Assembly: GCA_020284085.1 (NCBI GenBank)
Contig: JACEVL010000469.1
Coordinates: 272,501 to 336,500, forward strand
Direction: 5' to 3'
Source of the DNA: Aporrectodea caliginosa
Taxonomy: Eukaryota > Annelida > Clitellata > Crassiclitellata > Lumbricidae
DNA: 64,000 nucleotides
Each line of letters starts with the position of its first letter. Positions within the stretch are counted from its first letter, which is position 1. The notes beneath the pieces are model-generated. The model was given only the letters and a program-made list of their open reading frames with translations. It did no database searches and had not been told where the DNA came from. A program made the translations under genes and the position numbers. This document shows, piece after piece, positions 54,584 through 64,000 of this stretch.

Positions 54584-57500
54584 GACGTTTGTTCTTTTCA
54601 GAGACATCTTATGGCAACAGAGAATGGTTCGGTGGGCAGAAATTATTTTTTTTACAGTTCTCCCTTCGTATGGCAAAATTACATGTATAGTCAAATTCAA
54701 AATATCCATTAAGAAGTTTAACCTCATTGTAGATTTTCACCAGTGTTTAATTGTATGTCAGTATTAACCCGAATGAATACCTTGTTGTTAGCGTTAGAAA
54801 ATATATTTAAAAGAAATTATGCGACAAAGCTTTATACAGAACATTAGGAAGAAAAGCATAAAAAGTTACTTTGACGTACGGCAGAGTTGCAGAATGGTAT
54901 AAACAACCCTGCGATAAAAAGTCCACCCAATGGTCCATCGATCACACCCCATATCGTTCCTGTAGCTTGGACAAGTTTACTTGTGAATTGATCGGCAGCG
55001 TATGATAATCCAATTGTTATAAGACCAAAGAATATAACTGAAAAATGAAATATATAAAACTGCAATAATCGATTTAAATTAAGAGAAATTTAAGAGAAAT
55101 AGGCATCCTACATTGCTTCCAAATTTTAAAATCTGTTATCCTTCACCAAACAGACGACACTTGAATGAATATGAATATGAATACTTTAAAAAACTTTGAC
55201 ATGTAAATCGAAACCGTGCTTTTATTTAGAGGAGTAAGCTCATCATAAATTGGTATACTGAATCACACTTAGGCCTATCAAAACCTCTCACGTATTTTTA
55301 CCTTCACAACAAGACTGCCTTTTCAGTTAGTTTCAAAGATAAGTTTGAGATTTTAATGAACAGATCACCATACCTATGATCACCGCTACGATTTTCCTCC
55401 CTTTCTCAGACAACGGTTTTTTTCTTGTCGCGGAAACTATAGGGGTTATGATGTCTTCAAGAAAAACTGCTGACAGCGCATTTATTACTGAAGCAATGGA
55501 ACTGAAACACACCAGACACAAAACGTTTTAACAGAAAATAGCCTAGCTTTCTTTGGGATTCATTTTTCTGCAACATAGCTAAACGATTTTTACAATACAA
55601 GCCATTTTGTTAATTGTATTCATTCATTCATTCAGAGCATTTATACAGCGCCCCTATAAATCAAAATCAAATCATTTTTTATTGATCCATCCATAGTCCA
55701 GAACAGTTACAGATGATATGAAAAAATAAAAGTGTTATGTACATCAACCGAAAATAATTCAGTCAGAGACAATTGTAAATGCATTAAAGAATCTCAATAA
55801 GGACTGGAGAGAAGGGTCAATAAGGGAGACCTAAAAGGAACCTAGGCCCCGCTAAGTAAGGCCCACATTTAAGTAAAGAAGAAAATGGCCATTACCCAAG
55901 TACAAAACAGTAGGTTAGTGCATCAGCAAATCAATTAATGACAGCTAGATGGATAAAGCCCCCTTAAAGTCCGACTCACACCTCAACGTGGTGAGGGGTG
56001 GCAACAGTCAGTAGGGGAGTGCCTGCTGAGGCTATGTCATCAGTGGTGAAGGTCTTGGCTGAAGTACCACCTTAGGGCGCTACGCGAGGTGGACAGGCTC
56101 AGCAGGAACCCTGAAAAAGCTGTCAAACGTGGGCGGCATCGCCGCATTTGATACCACAAGTGGATATCAGAGCCAGTCCTAAGCCTGGAACTCTCTTTAA
56201 GGGAGAAGTGCGAAGGTCGAACGGATGGGTGCAGATACTCCGTTCGTAAAGAACAAATACGAATGAAATCCAATGCAAGCATTGGACTCCAAAGGGCCTC
56301 GGCCCATGGATACGATGCAAGCGTTGGACACCTACGGGCCTTCTGCCCATGGATCCTGATGATGATGATGAGACGGATAAACCATAAGGCCTGATACACT
56401 CTGAGTAATTCAATAATAGACAACCAATAATCGTAAGAGGATCAATAAGTGTAAGTTTCTATTCCAAAGTAGATCTTAACTATTCAATTATAGCAATAAT
56501 ATTTAAATTAACATATTAATATAGGAAAATGAAAATAAGAAAACAATAAACATAGAAATAGAAATAGAAAAAACTAAGGAGAAATAAACACAAAAGATAA
56601 ACACAGAAGAAAAGAGGATCACGGCAAGTGCAGAATTATGAGACTTGCAAAATATTATCTGGAGACAGAAGGAAGGCTCGGAGGTTTCTTTAAATGTATA
56701 TAGGTTAGGGATATGTCATAGAGTGGAGGGAAAACTATTACAAACTCTTCGGCCCCATATAACTAACGAGAATTTGCGCATGTTAGTGCGTAAGAATTCT
56801 ACGAGATACTATTGCCTTTGTCACGCGTGTATTGAGAGTGCAGATTAATGACATTTTTGAAGTAATTGGAAAATGCATTGGGGATCTGGTTGTGGTGTAG
56901 CGGTGCATAAATTCCCCCATTTGATAAATATTAATTTGATCTATTTTCAATATCCCTAATTCTTGAAATAGTATAGAAGTATGAAAATTGAAGGGGCCCC
57001 TGGCCAGGACTCGAACTATACGCTTTTGAAATATAAGAAGCCTGCTGAGGTGCGTGTTATAACTCCTTTGGGTTTAGCTATTTTGGCTTAAACACGGGCA
57101 AGATGTGCAGACCAGATGACGTATTGGTCAATAAAAACTCCACGAACTTAACAGAGGTAACTCTCGATACTTTTATGTTATCAATTAGAATAGTTTCGTC
57201 ACATTGCGGGAGTAATTTACGACTAGATGTGAATAATAATTATATAGTTGGATTTGCCTATATTAAGGGATAACTTATTCGCCTTAAACCAGTCAGAGAT
57301 TAGCTTTAGTTCATCATTTATCACAGTGATGATTACCCCAGGGTTCCGTTCTTGGCCACTCCTTTATATAATTTGAACTGCCGACCTGGAATCACTACTG
57401 ATAGCTGGCGCTATCCCTAGCCAGTCCTACACTGACAAACTGCAAGCCTGTGACCACTGTCCAGCGGTTAAGGCCGACTTGAACAACGAACCGGGCCATG

Positions 57501-60500
57501 GAGACCCTGCGGACCTGGATGTCATGAAACCGGTTGCGGCTTATCCCGGCTAAGGCTCACCTTATCTAGCTTGGCACCCCAAGCAGCTCTCCAACAATAA
57601 TATGTCTAGACCTATAGCCTCCCTTACATTGGAACAACCATATTTCATTCGTTCAACCTCAGTCCTGGCTTTGCGAGTTGTCCTGGACCTCAAAACCACA
57701 TTTACGCGACACATAAAATCCTCTCTGCCGCAGCTGCTACTATTATATCGGCTTCGGCAGCTGAAGGTAATCTCCCGCTCATTGACTCCTAGCGCAGCCT
57801 CAACGTTTGTGCATGCTTCTGTAGTCTCACGGCTTGACTACTGTACCACCATATACGATGGTAATAATGACAACAAAGGTGGTGGTGACGATTATAATAC
57901 CAATACAACTAATTATAAAAATAATGGCAGTAATAATGCTAAGCCCTAATAATATTTTGTAACCATCCGCTGCAGCTCTTTTATGTAGCTGCATTAAGTC
58001 CTAAATAATAAGCGTTAGTAGGGTAGTTGCGTTTGTGTCTTACCTCAAGGCAGCTGAAAACATGGAAGCCATCAGAAGTCCAGGTACTCCATGATATTCG
58101 CCCAATAACTGCATTATGAAGTATGGAACAATCTAAGAACAACAGCATCAAGTTATAGTTTTCCTTTTAGTACCATCATTTAATAACCGACTGCATTAGC
58201 TCGAATGAATGATTTATAGTACCTACTGTATCAACAAAGAGGTGTCTACAGTTTTTTTAAACAGCAGCAGTATTTTTTTCGGAGATTCACAGCCACTTCT
58301 CTAGATTTTGGTGACTTTTTACAGTTTTTCTTATCTCAGTGTCTAGTTTAAAGAGGAGCACCTGCTAGCGAAACGATCACCCTACAAATCAAACTATGAC
58401 ACTGCAGGAGCCAGCATATATCTTTTAATAAAACAAGTGAAAAAAAGTATAACAACAGAAGATAAATAAATAATTAAATATATACATATATATATATACC
58501 AGGGAAAGCGGTGTTGTTTACTAACTAATGAATGGACACTACAATTAGTATAATAAATTAGAAAACATGTTATATTGGAATAGAGTGTATAGTACTTGAT
58601 CTCCAGACTGAATCTGTTTAGCCACCAGTGGATCACATCTCACATCATCGGCTTCGTAGGTAGCGTTAATAACCAGCCCGATAAGAACCCCAAGAGCAGC
58701 TATTGGAACAAACGTCACGAATATCAGAATTAGTGACCTGCAAAAAACATTTAAAGACATGCATCAGGTTCAAAAGGCTTCCATCACTTACACAGTCGAT
58801 GAAACACAAGAAGAAGTCTGTCCTTTCCTTATCACCAAAAAATATAGTAATACATATAGTGCGCTGTGTAAGCTTAAGTGAAAAACACAAGTATGAGATA
58901 TAACATAGTAATTCTTAACTAGTTAACTAAGACTAATAAATTTAATGAGCACTAGGTGATAAGATGAGACCGTACTCTAATTTTGAACAGAGAGATATTA
59001 GTTAAATTACGTAGGGTGAGAGGTATGTCATTCCATGTGCGGGGCCAACGCATTTTATAGAAAACATCCGAGAATTAGTCCTAGAAAAAGCTACTCTAAC
59101 ATTTGTAGCAGAACGTACAGGGTAGGGTTTACGATAGACGTAGTAGTGAAATAGTTATTGAAGACCTTGGTAATTGATTATGAAAATATTTAAACATAAA
59201 TTCGCTAGTTTGAAAAATTCTAATATGTTCAATACTAAGGACACGGTACAATTTAAAATATTGCATCGGTAGGCATAGAGTGCCTATAGACAAAATATTT
59301 CTGTCCTTGAATCTACTTAAATTCCGAACCTTTCTCTAAATAAAAACCCGTAGACAGTGATACTCGAGCACCCAACATCAAGAATTTTTATAGCAACTCA
59401 ATTATCCCGACATCACAGATACGCGCGCACCCTAAACATAGCAAATCATATGGAATCCGTAATATTAGTGTCTGCAGAAAAGAAAAAAACGGCTGGCATA
59501 AAACATTATTGCTCAGGGATGAAAAATCACCGCCTGTTTTTAACATAGGCCCTATGTTATTGTTCCCTCAATTTGCCATGATGCAAAAAATGACTTCCTC
59601 AGAGTTTTATTTTTTAGATAACAAACTTAAACATTTTAGATAACAATGTTCAGAACATACATGTAGGTGATAGCTGCGAAGTGATTACTTCTTCGCAAAT
59701 AGGAATTGTTGAGGAACTGTGCTTACGCCTGAGCCTTTGTCGGAGTATCAACAGACATATAGCGTTGAATCATCATTTGGTTGCATACGAACAATCCAAT
59801 GTTAGTCCAGCACATACCGATGGATTGAGTCCAGAAAGTGTGACGAGCCCGAGGATCCATATTAAATGCATTGTACTTCCTACATCAGCAATTAGTGAAT
59901 TTTTTTTATTATTATGGTGTTCACTCATACGATTATAAATATGAACCGGGCAAATATAATATTTGCAAACAAGATTAACAATCTTAGATGTAAAATTGCT
60001 AGATGTACCGCTAATTTAGTATGGAATTACCTGCTGCTCGACTCTGACTCCTTTGGACCTGTTTTTAATGACATACCAGCTGTTACCTACTTCAAAGTCT
60101 ATAATCTTCCCAAAGGCATGGTCCCTAAATCAACCCCAATGGACTTAATTCCAACATCACTTATTGTCTCTTGTTCTGATTACTCCCACCTCATTGTACA
60201 CTCGGCTAACCTGTCTTTTGGTGAAAGGTGTCTTCCTTCATGCTTCAATCTGCTCTAGGCACGCCTTAGCTTAAAAACGTGACCTAGACTCCAGCAACCT
60301 TTCTATCTTTATAGGCCTATCTCCAACCTCAGTAACATTTCCAAGATCATTGAGCGTCTCTTTCTTACTCGTATCAAGAAACACATTACTTCCTCTCCCA
60401 ACTTCAGTTCTTATCAGTCGTCTTACTGCGAAGGCTTTTCCCTGAGAGTGCTATTGCCTCTAAACTGGGTAATATCTTCTTGTCTGTTGAAAATGGAAAA

Positions 60501-63188
60501 GCCTGCGTCTCAATATGTCTTGGCCTCAATGCAGCCTTCGACACAGTAGATCACCAGCTACTCCTTTCAAAATCAACGAAAGCTTTTGTGTCTCTGGGAT
60601 AGCTTTAGACTAGTGAACATCATGCGTTGGCGACCGGAATCAGCAGGTGGGCATTGGTACCGCTAAGTCTGAGTCCACTGTTTGCACCGCTGAAGTGCCA
60701 CAGAGATCTGTCCTCGGCCATTTATTATTTACAGTCTTTACTTCCCCAATCAGTCATATAGCTAATCACTTTGGAGTCCAATTACAACAGTGCGCGAAAG
60801 ATGTTCAACTACGTATTGCTCTCTCACATACTGATGATAAACTAAAATTCGAGGAGTGCCTCTCATCCATGGATGCGTAGTTCTGTTTCAATGGTTTGGC
60901 CATAAACCCAAACAAGTCTGAGGCAATTTTGTTCTGGTCACGTAAACGCCTGCGTTCTTCCTCTTCACTTTCTACTATCGACCTCGCAGGCACTGATGTG
61001 TCACTATCAGGCACTGTCAAAACACTTGGGGTAACCATGGACAGTAAACTCACATTTCCACCGCATATAACAATTCTTTTGAGCAGAAATATCTGGTCAA
61101 TATCACCACAGCAGCTATGCATTTTCTTACATTTGTGGCCTTAAAGAAGCAGCATGAGTGCGCTTAAAGAAAGCGTTTTAAAATAAGCTGATCAAGGCAA
61201 TCCCTAGGCACCTCACAGATACTGTATTGCACAAACAAGCAACTATCAATGCAGAAGTTTAAGAAGACCAATCGTTTTTTCGCTCAAAGAAGAACCATAA
61301 TAGCTATTCAATGATCCAGATACTTTCAAAAGGATTCAATTAGAATGCGACAGCCTTCAGCAACGTCAAGCGTTGGGAGCACTCAAGGCTGGAGGTGGTC
61401 AGATCAATCCGTTGTAGAAAAGTGCAGAATACAAAACTAATATATCGTTTGCAAAACTCGAATTAAAGAGAGACAAAGAAAGGCCACGAACACGTTGCGC
61501 CTTCATATCAGTGTAGTTGCGAAACATTAGATTATTAGAATGTATGAAATGCAAATGATAATGTTATTATATATCCAATATACGTAAATAAAAGTTATTT
61601 CTGTGCCTCTGTATAAAAACTAAATGTAACATCTATCTGCAGATCGACATGAAAAATAAACTAAGAAGAACGATTGGTTTGTAAAGAGTTCAAAATTTTC
61701 GTGCGACAAGCTGCATGATGTATGGAATAAATTAGAGTTGTGTATCTTTATCTTGATAACTGTTATTATTCTTAATAATTTTAACATTGCAAACTTCATA
61801 TAGAAAAATGAAATAGAGAACGTGTGAGACATATCACTAAATGCAGGATACTCTCCTCTACCAAACAAATAATGAATACGCATAAATTTTACGAAGTGAC
61901 TAGCGGACCGCCAGGCGGTCCGCAAATTTCTAATAGGCCTACTAGCGGGCCGCCAGTCACGTGTCAGATCATTTATGTCGGTCAAAAGTTGCTTTTGTTA
62001 GTTTTAACGAGTTAGAAAATTTAAAAAAGTATACGAGACAACTAATTTAAGTAATCTTACAATGTGTGATGCAAAGACATTTGAATCTATGAATAAGTAT
62101 GAGTCGAAGAAGGCTGCACATGCAGAATTAGATCCAATATTATTCATTACGATTGTGTGGTATTCCGTAGTCGAGTGGTTAGCGTGCTGGAATGTCAACT
62201 CAAAGGTTTGAGGTTCGAATCCCGTCAAACAGAAATTTTTTCATCTGTTATACCCCGTTAATTTTCTGCACATTTGAAAATTTACCTATTTGCTTGTGTC
62301 TGGAGTTGGGAGTGCTTATGAGTAGTTACCTTGTCTATGGTAAAGTTAGGCGTCGTTAGGGTCAGGGTTAGGGTTATTGCTGTCGTTATAAAACATAGTA
62401 CCATCCTAACATCATGCCAATATATACCGTAAAACGCCACTAAACTTACGCAGCATGATACTAAATGTTTCTCATCATAGCGTAATAGCCTAAATTAAGG
62501 TTTTCTGTCAATTTTCCGTCTTCGCGGACCGCTAGTATTCGAAATTAGAGGCCGCCTATCTCTCTGAAGTCACGTGAGACTGGCGGCCCGCTAGTATTGA
62601 AAACTTGCGGACCGCCTGGCGGTCCGCTAGTCACAGCCTAAATTTAAATATCAAATTTCTGTTTGCTGCAAGTGGGCAGACGGATCACAAAATCAGTATC
62701 AGGTTTGGAAGATATTACAGTAGAAGTAAAGGAACATTATTCCTGCGGTTTTGCAAAGCATGACTCGCAGTTTATATTCAATACAATAAATATTGTAAAT
62801 ATGACACAGTTCCAACCTGAACATTTTCTTAGTGCTGTCCTTGTCCTTGCCTTAAATATCTTCTCAATATTGAATTTCATAATCACATTCCTGAATTACA
62901 ATGTTTCGGATCTTTAGGTAAAGTGATCGGCACTCCACAAAGGTCGGATTCTTTCTTAAGACAAATACAACTAGTCCAGCAAATCAAAATAAGAAATATC
63001 GTCGTAATGGGATAATTAGTAAATGTTACTTACGCGCCAAAATTGATACGTCCTGTTCTTTTGGCAATTTCCCAAACTTTCTGACCACCCCCAGCCTTGA
63101 GTGCTCCCAACGCTGCTATTGTTATTAATCCAATTAAAAGTATTATCATTTGCAATGCGTCTGTGTACACGACGGCCCTCATTCCTCC
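50249..63188 (-). CDS. SLC5-family sodium/solute symporter, C-terminal half (ten exons, 5' end outside the window)
   Basis: Exons, minus strand in coding order: 63188-63034, 59879-59727, 58737-58596, 58132-58044, 55501-55374, 55037-54880, 54303-54158, 53369-53218, 51126-50984, 50344-50249. All borders are GT/AG and every phase joins without a break. Read together they give the SLC5 pattern: GGMRAVVYTDALQM, FNMDPRARHTFWTQ, NQMMIQRYMSVDTPTKAQA, QIVPYFIMQLLGEYHGVPGL, FSAALSSIASVINALSAVFL (the Na-site helix), EDIITP, GTIWGVIDGPLGGLFIAGLF, CNSAGAIAGILGG, NWFPLVELYRVTYGWYGF, and a cytoplasmic tail ending SNPTKF. This covers roughly TM6 to the C-terminus. It is an integral plasma-membrane carrier that uses the sodium gradient, nearest in flavour to the SLC5A5/6/8/12 group. 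The substrate is not predictable. Confidence 0.92.
51098..51637. repeat. Five-copy 108-bp tandem array containing a splice acceptor and exon start
   Basis: Units begin at 51098, 51206, 51314, 51422 and 51530 and are almost identical. The first overlaps the real penultimate SLC5 exon. Each unit, on the minus strand, contains the pyrimidine tract TTTCTCTTTCAG and the coding start for RIRKIP. Copies 2-5 lead after SLM into a stop (TTATGA). Confidence 0.95.
51638..53217. other. SLC5 intron
   Basis: No gene or clear repeat seen beyond the 108-bp array. Confidence 0.4.
54528..54582. repeat. (GT)n microsatellite
   Basis: Uninterrupted GT dinucleotide run within an SLC5 intron, preceded by shorter GT runs from 54498. 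Confidence 0.95.
55617..55660 (-). repeat. SINE/LINE 3' end with (TGAA)n tail
   Basis: (ATTC)n then AGAGCATTTATACAGCGCCC, the complement of the shared L2-like end. Confidence 0.6.
55975..56375 (+). repeat. Unidentified repeat with (GAT)n tail
   Basis: Starts CTCAACGTGGTGAGGGGTGG and ends ATGGATCCTGATGATGATGA. It contains two related segments, AATGCAAGCATTGGACTCCA and CGATGCAAGCGTTGGACACC, each followed by GGGCC and GCCCATGGAT. No coding assignment. Confidence 0.5.
57000..57070 (-). repeat. Degenerate tRNA-like SINE head, minus strand
   Basis: The minus strand reads CACGCACCTCAGCAGGC followed by the B-box-like AGTTCGAGTCCTGGCC. No intact cloverleaf. Confidence 0.4.
57335..57900 (+). mobile_element. 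LINE reverse-transcriptase fragments
   Basis: QGSVLGHSFI near 57340 is the PQGSVLGPLLF box. LTPSAASTFVHASVVSRLDY followed by CTTIYDG near 57780-57850 is the L2/CR1-type RT tail. Intervening 57390-57600 is unassigned. Confidence 0.7.
59915..61145 (+). mobile_element. Decayed L2/CR1-type LINE reverse transcriptase in an SLC5 intron
   Basis: Across several frames the plus strand gives YRPISNLSNISKIIERLF (about 60315), NFSSYQSSY, DTVDHQLLLSKS (about 60540), VPQRSVLGHLLFTVFTSPIS (about 60695), FNGLAINPNKSEAILFWS (about 60890) and VKTLGVTMDSKLTF (about 61015). Several frame breaks show that it is inactive. Confidence 0.85.
61370..61402 (+). repeat. Inverted fragment of an SLC5 exon
   Basis: 33 bp matching 32 of 33 bases to the complement of 63081-63113, the part of the SLC5 exon coding ALGALKAGGGQ, 1.7 kb away and on the opposite strand. 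Confidence 0.7.
61896..62634. mobile_element. 739-bp element with long GC-rich inverted termini
   Basis: Left end GTGACTAGCGGACCGCCAGG continuing into CTAGCGGGCCGCCAGTC. The right end at about 62560-62634 is its inverse over about 75 bp. The arms are themselves partly palindromic (CGGACCGCC/GGCGGTCCG). An extra partial arm lies at 62520-62570. The interior has no transposase, but contains a tRNA-like head (62160-62228) and TTAGGG-like repeats (62350-62370). Confidence 0.75.
62160..62228 (+). repeat. tRNA-like SINE head
   Basis: TAGTCGAGTGGTTAGCGTGC (A-box-like), a loop ATGTCAA (GTC) and B box GGTTCGAATCC. No CCA-adjacent acceptor stem. Confidence 0.5.
62931..62970. repeat. 40-bp direct repeat pair with 63555-63594
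   Basis: CACTCCACAAAGGTCGG and TTTCTTAAGACAAAT are shared, about 38 of 40 positions identical, 624 bp apart on either side of the SLC5 exon at 63034-63188. Confidence 0.75.
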
Positions 63189-64000
63189 CTAAATCACAAA
63201 ACAGACAGGTCATACATCCTAATATTTCCAATCTGCATTGTCCAAGTTTCTTTGGTTATAGGCCTATAATTGTTAATCAGGATTTCGCAAAATCAGACTG
63301 AAATTTTCTGGTTTTCCACTTGTGCATGGCTTTTTGTCTTCCAATTTACCCCCTCCCCGTCCATTTAACTATCAATTCTTTTACTCAGCAAACTTTTGGT
63401 GAATTTCGATTACTCTTCTGACAAAAAGTGCCTGATAGATGCAATTTCAAATCTCTCAACTTCTTAGACGTTTTGCCAAAAGTCAATAATTTGAGGCCCA
63501 TCTGTCTTCAAAGTCTTTACTTATTCCTTCCCAATATAAGGACTTCGCAAATTCCACTCCACAAAGGTCGGCTTCTTTCTTAAGACAAATGCAAAAAACT
63601 CAATAAAAGTACAACATTCTTCCAATAAATGTCTTTCTCATTATATTGTCTAAAAGAGTCAGGACCCAGAAGATCTACTCAAGTTTAACTTTTGGTTGCT
63701 GTTAAGAAAGCATAATTATGTAACCACGCGGATGTGTTATGAGAGCAAGATACAACAAAGGCAAAACTTAAGTGCCGTTGCTACTGTAACATCGTCTTCC
63801 AGTGCTAAATGACCCAGCTTATTCTGACATTGAGGGAGCAATTCACAGAACTAAAAACGAGGAAAGAGAAACATAGGCTATATACATCATCTCTTAGCTC
63901 GCTAATTTCCCATAGTTTACCATAAGAAAGCGTCTAGAGACAATTAAAAGATTGCAATAAAAACAGTCATGACAGGATATTTATATTTAGATGTAATAAT
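63189..64000. other. SLC5 intron running off the window
   Basis: No further SLC5 exon could be recognised here. The upstream exons for TM1-5 must lie beyond position 64000. Confidence 0.4.

Larger units (their letters stand above)
55662..57320 (-). mobile_element. Decayed LINE, reverse orientation, with nested insertions
   Basis: On the minus strand, reverse-transcriptase pieces run INDELKLISDWFKANKLSLN and IGKSNYII (about 57290-57220), IDNIKVSRVTSVKF (about 57180-57140), and a tail with NMRKFSLVIWGRR and PNLYTFKE (about 56790-56690). The 3' end is AAAAAATGATTTGATTTTGA at 55665-55690. Between them lie an unidentified repeat with a GAT tail (55970-56370) and a tRNA-like SINE (56880-57070). 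Confidence 0.7.

Noticed and set aside
54482..54767. Open frames coding HTHTHT or CVCVCV
   Set aside because: Translation of the GT microsatellite.

Overview
This window is nuclear DNA from an animal. Genes are split by GT/AG introns, and the gene space is diluted by LINE, SINE, hAT, P-type and MITE copies, minisatellites and microsatellites. The gene families (SLC5 transporter, THAP/P-element protein, C2H2 zinc-finger arrays, expanded F-box/propeller genes) and the recurring word AGGCCTA suggest a marine invertebrate deuterostome, most likely an echinoderm or hemichordate. That assignment is an inference, not a proof.

Layout. 0-5 kb: the 3' end of a LINE, a 385-bp inverted-repeat sequence carrying a broken THAP exon, a 1.7-kb hAT element with a perfect 8-bp target duplication, and a decayed LINE. 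5.5-6.9 kb: a terminal exon encoding 14 C2H2 fingers. 8.7-11.1 kb: LINE tail, foldback MITE and tRNA-derived SINE. 11.4-15.0, 31.8-36.5 and 40.7-46.7 kb: three complete four-exon paralogues, reconstructed here by splice phase, each encoding an acidic N-terminus, an F-box-like domain and a beta-propeller. A fourth, dead F-box exon lies at 39.2 kb. 18.5-19.5 kb (minus): a second C2H2 gene whose upstream fingers have decayed. 22.6-25.2 kb (minus): a two-exon THAP/P-element transposase gene lacking the middle of the transposase. 26-29.8 kb: a complex of tetranucleotide, 34-bp and other tandem arrays. 30.2-31.4 kb: an internally deleted hAT element inserted upstream of F-box copy B. 37.8-38.9 kb: a LINE reverse transcriptase. 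50.2-63.2 kb (minus): ten phase-consistent exons giving the C-terminal half of an SLC5 sodium/solute symporter. Its introns hold several decayed LINEs, and the start of its penultimate exon is repeated as a five-copy 108-bp array.

How the parts relate. The F-box/propeller genes are a local duplication cluster. All three keep the exon lengths 62 and 208 bp and a TGACGTCA site about 250 bp before the ATG. Transposons landed in individual copies after duplication, so the paralogues serve as empty-site controls. The THAP protein keeps its DNA-binding domain but has lost the later catalytic part, the architecture expected of a repressor-type P-element product. No prokaryotic operons, CRISPR arrays or viral genes were seen.
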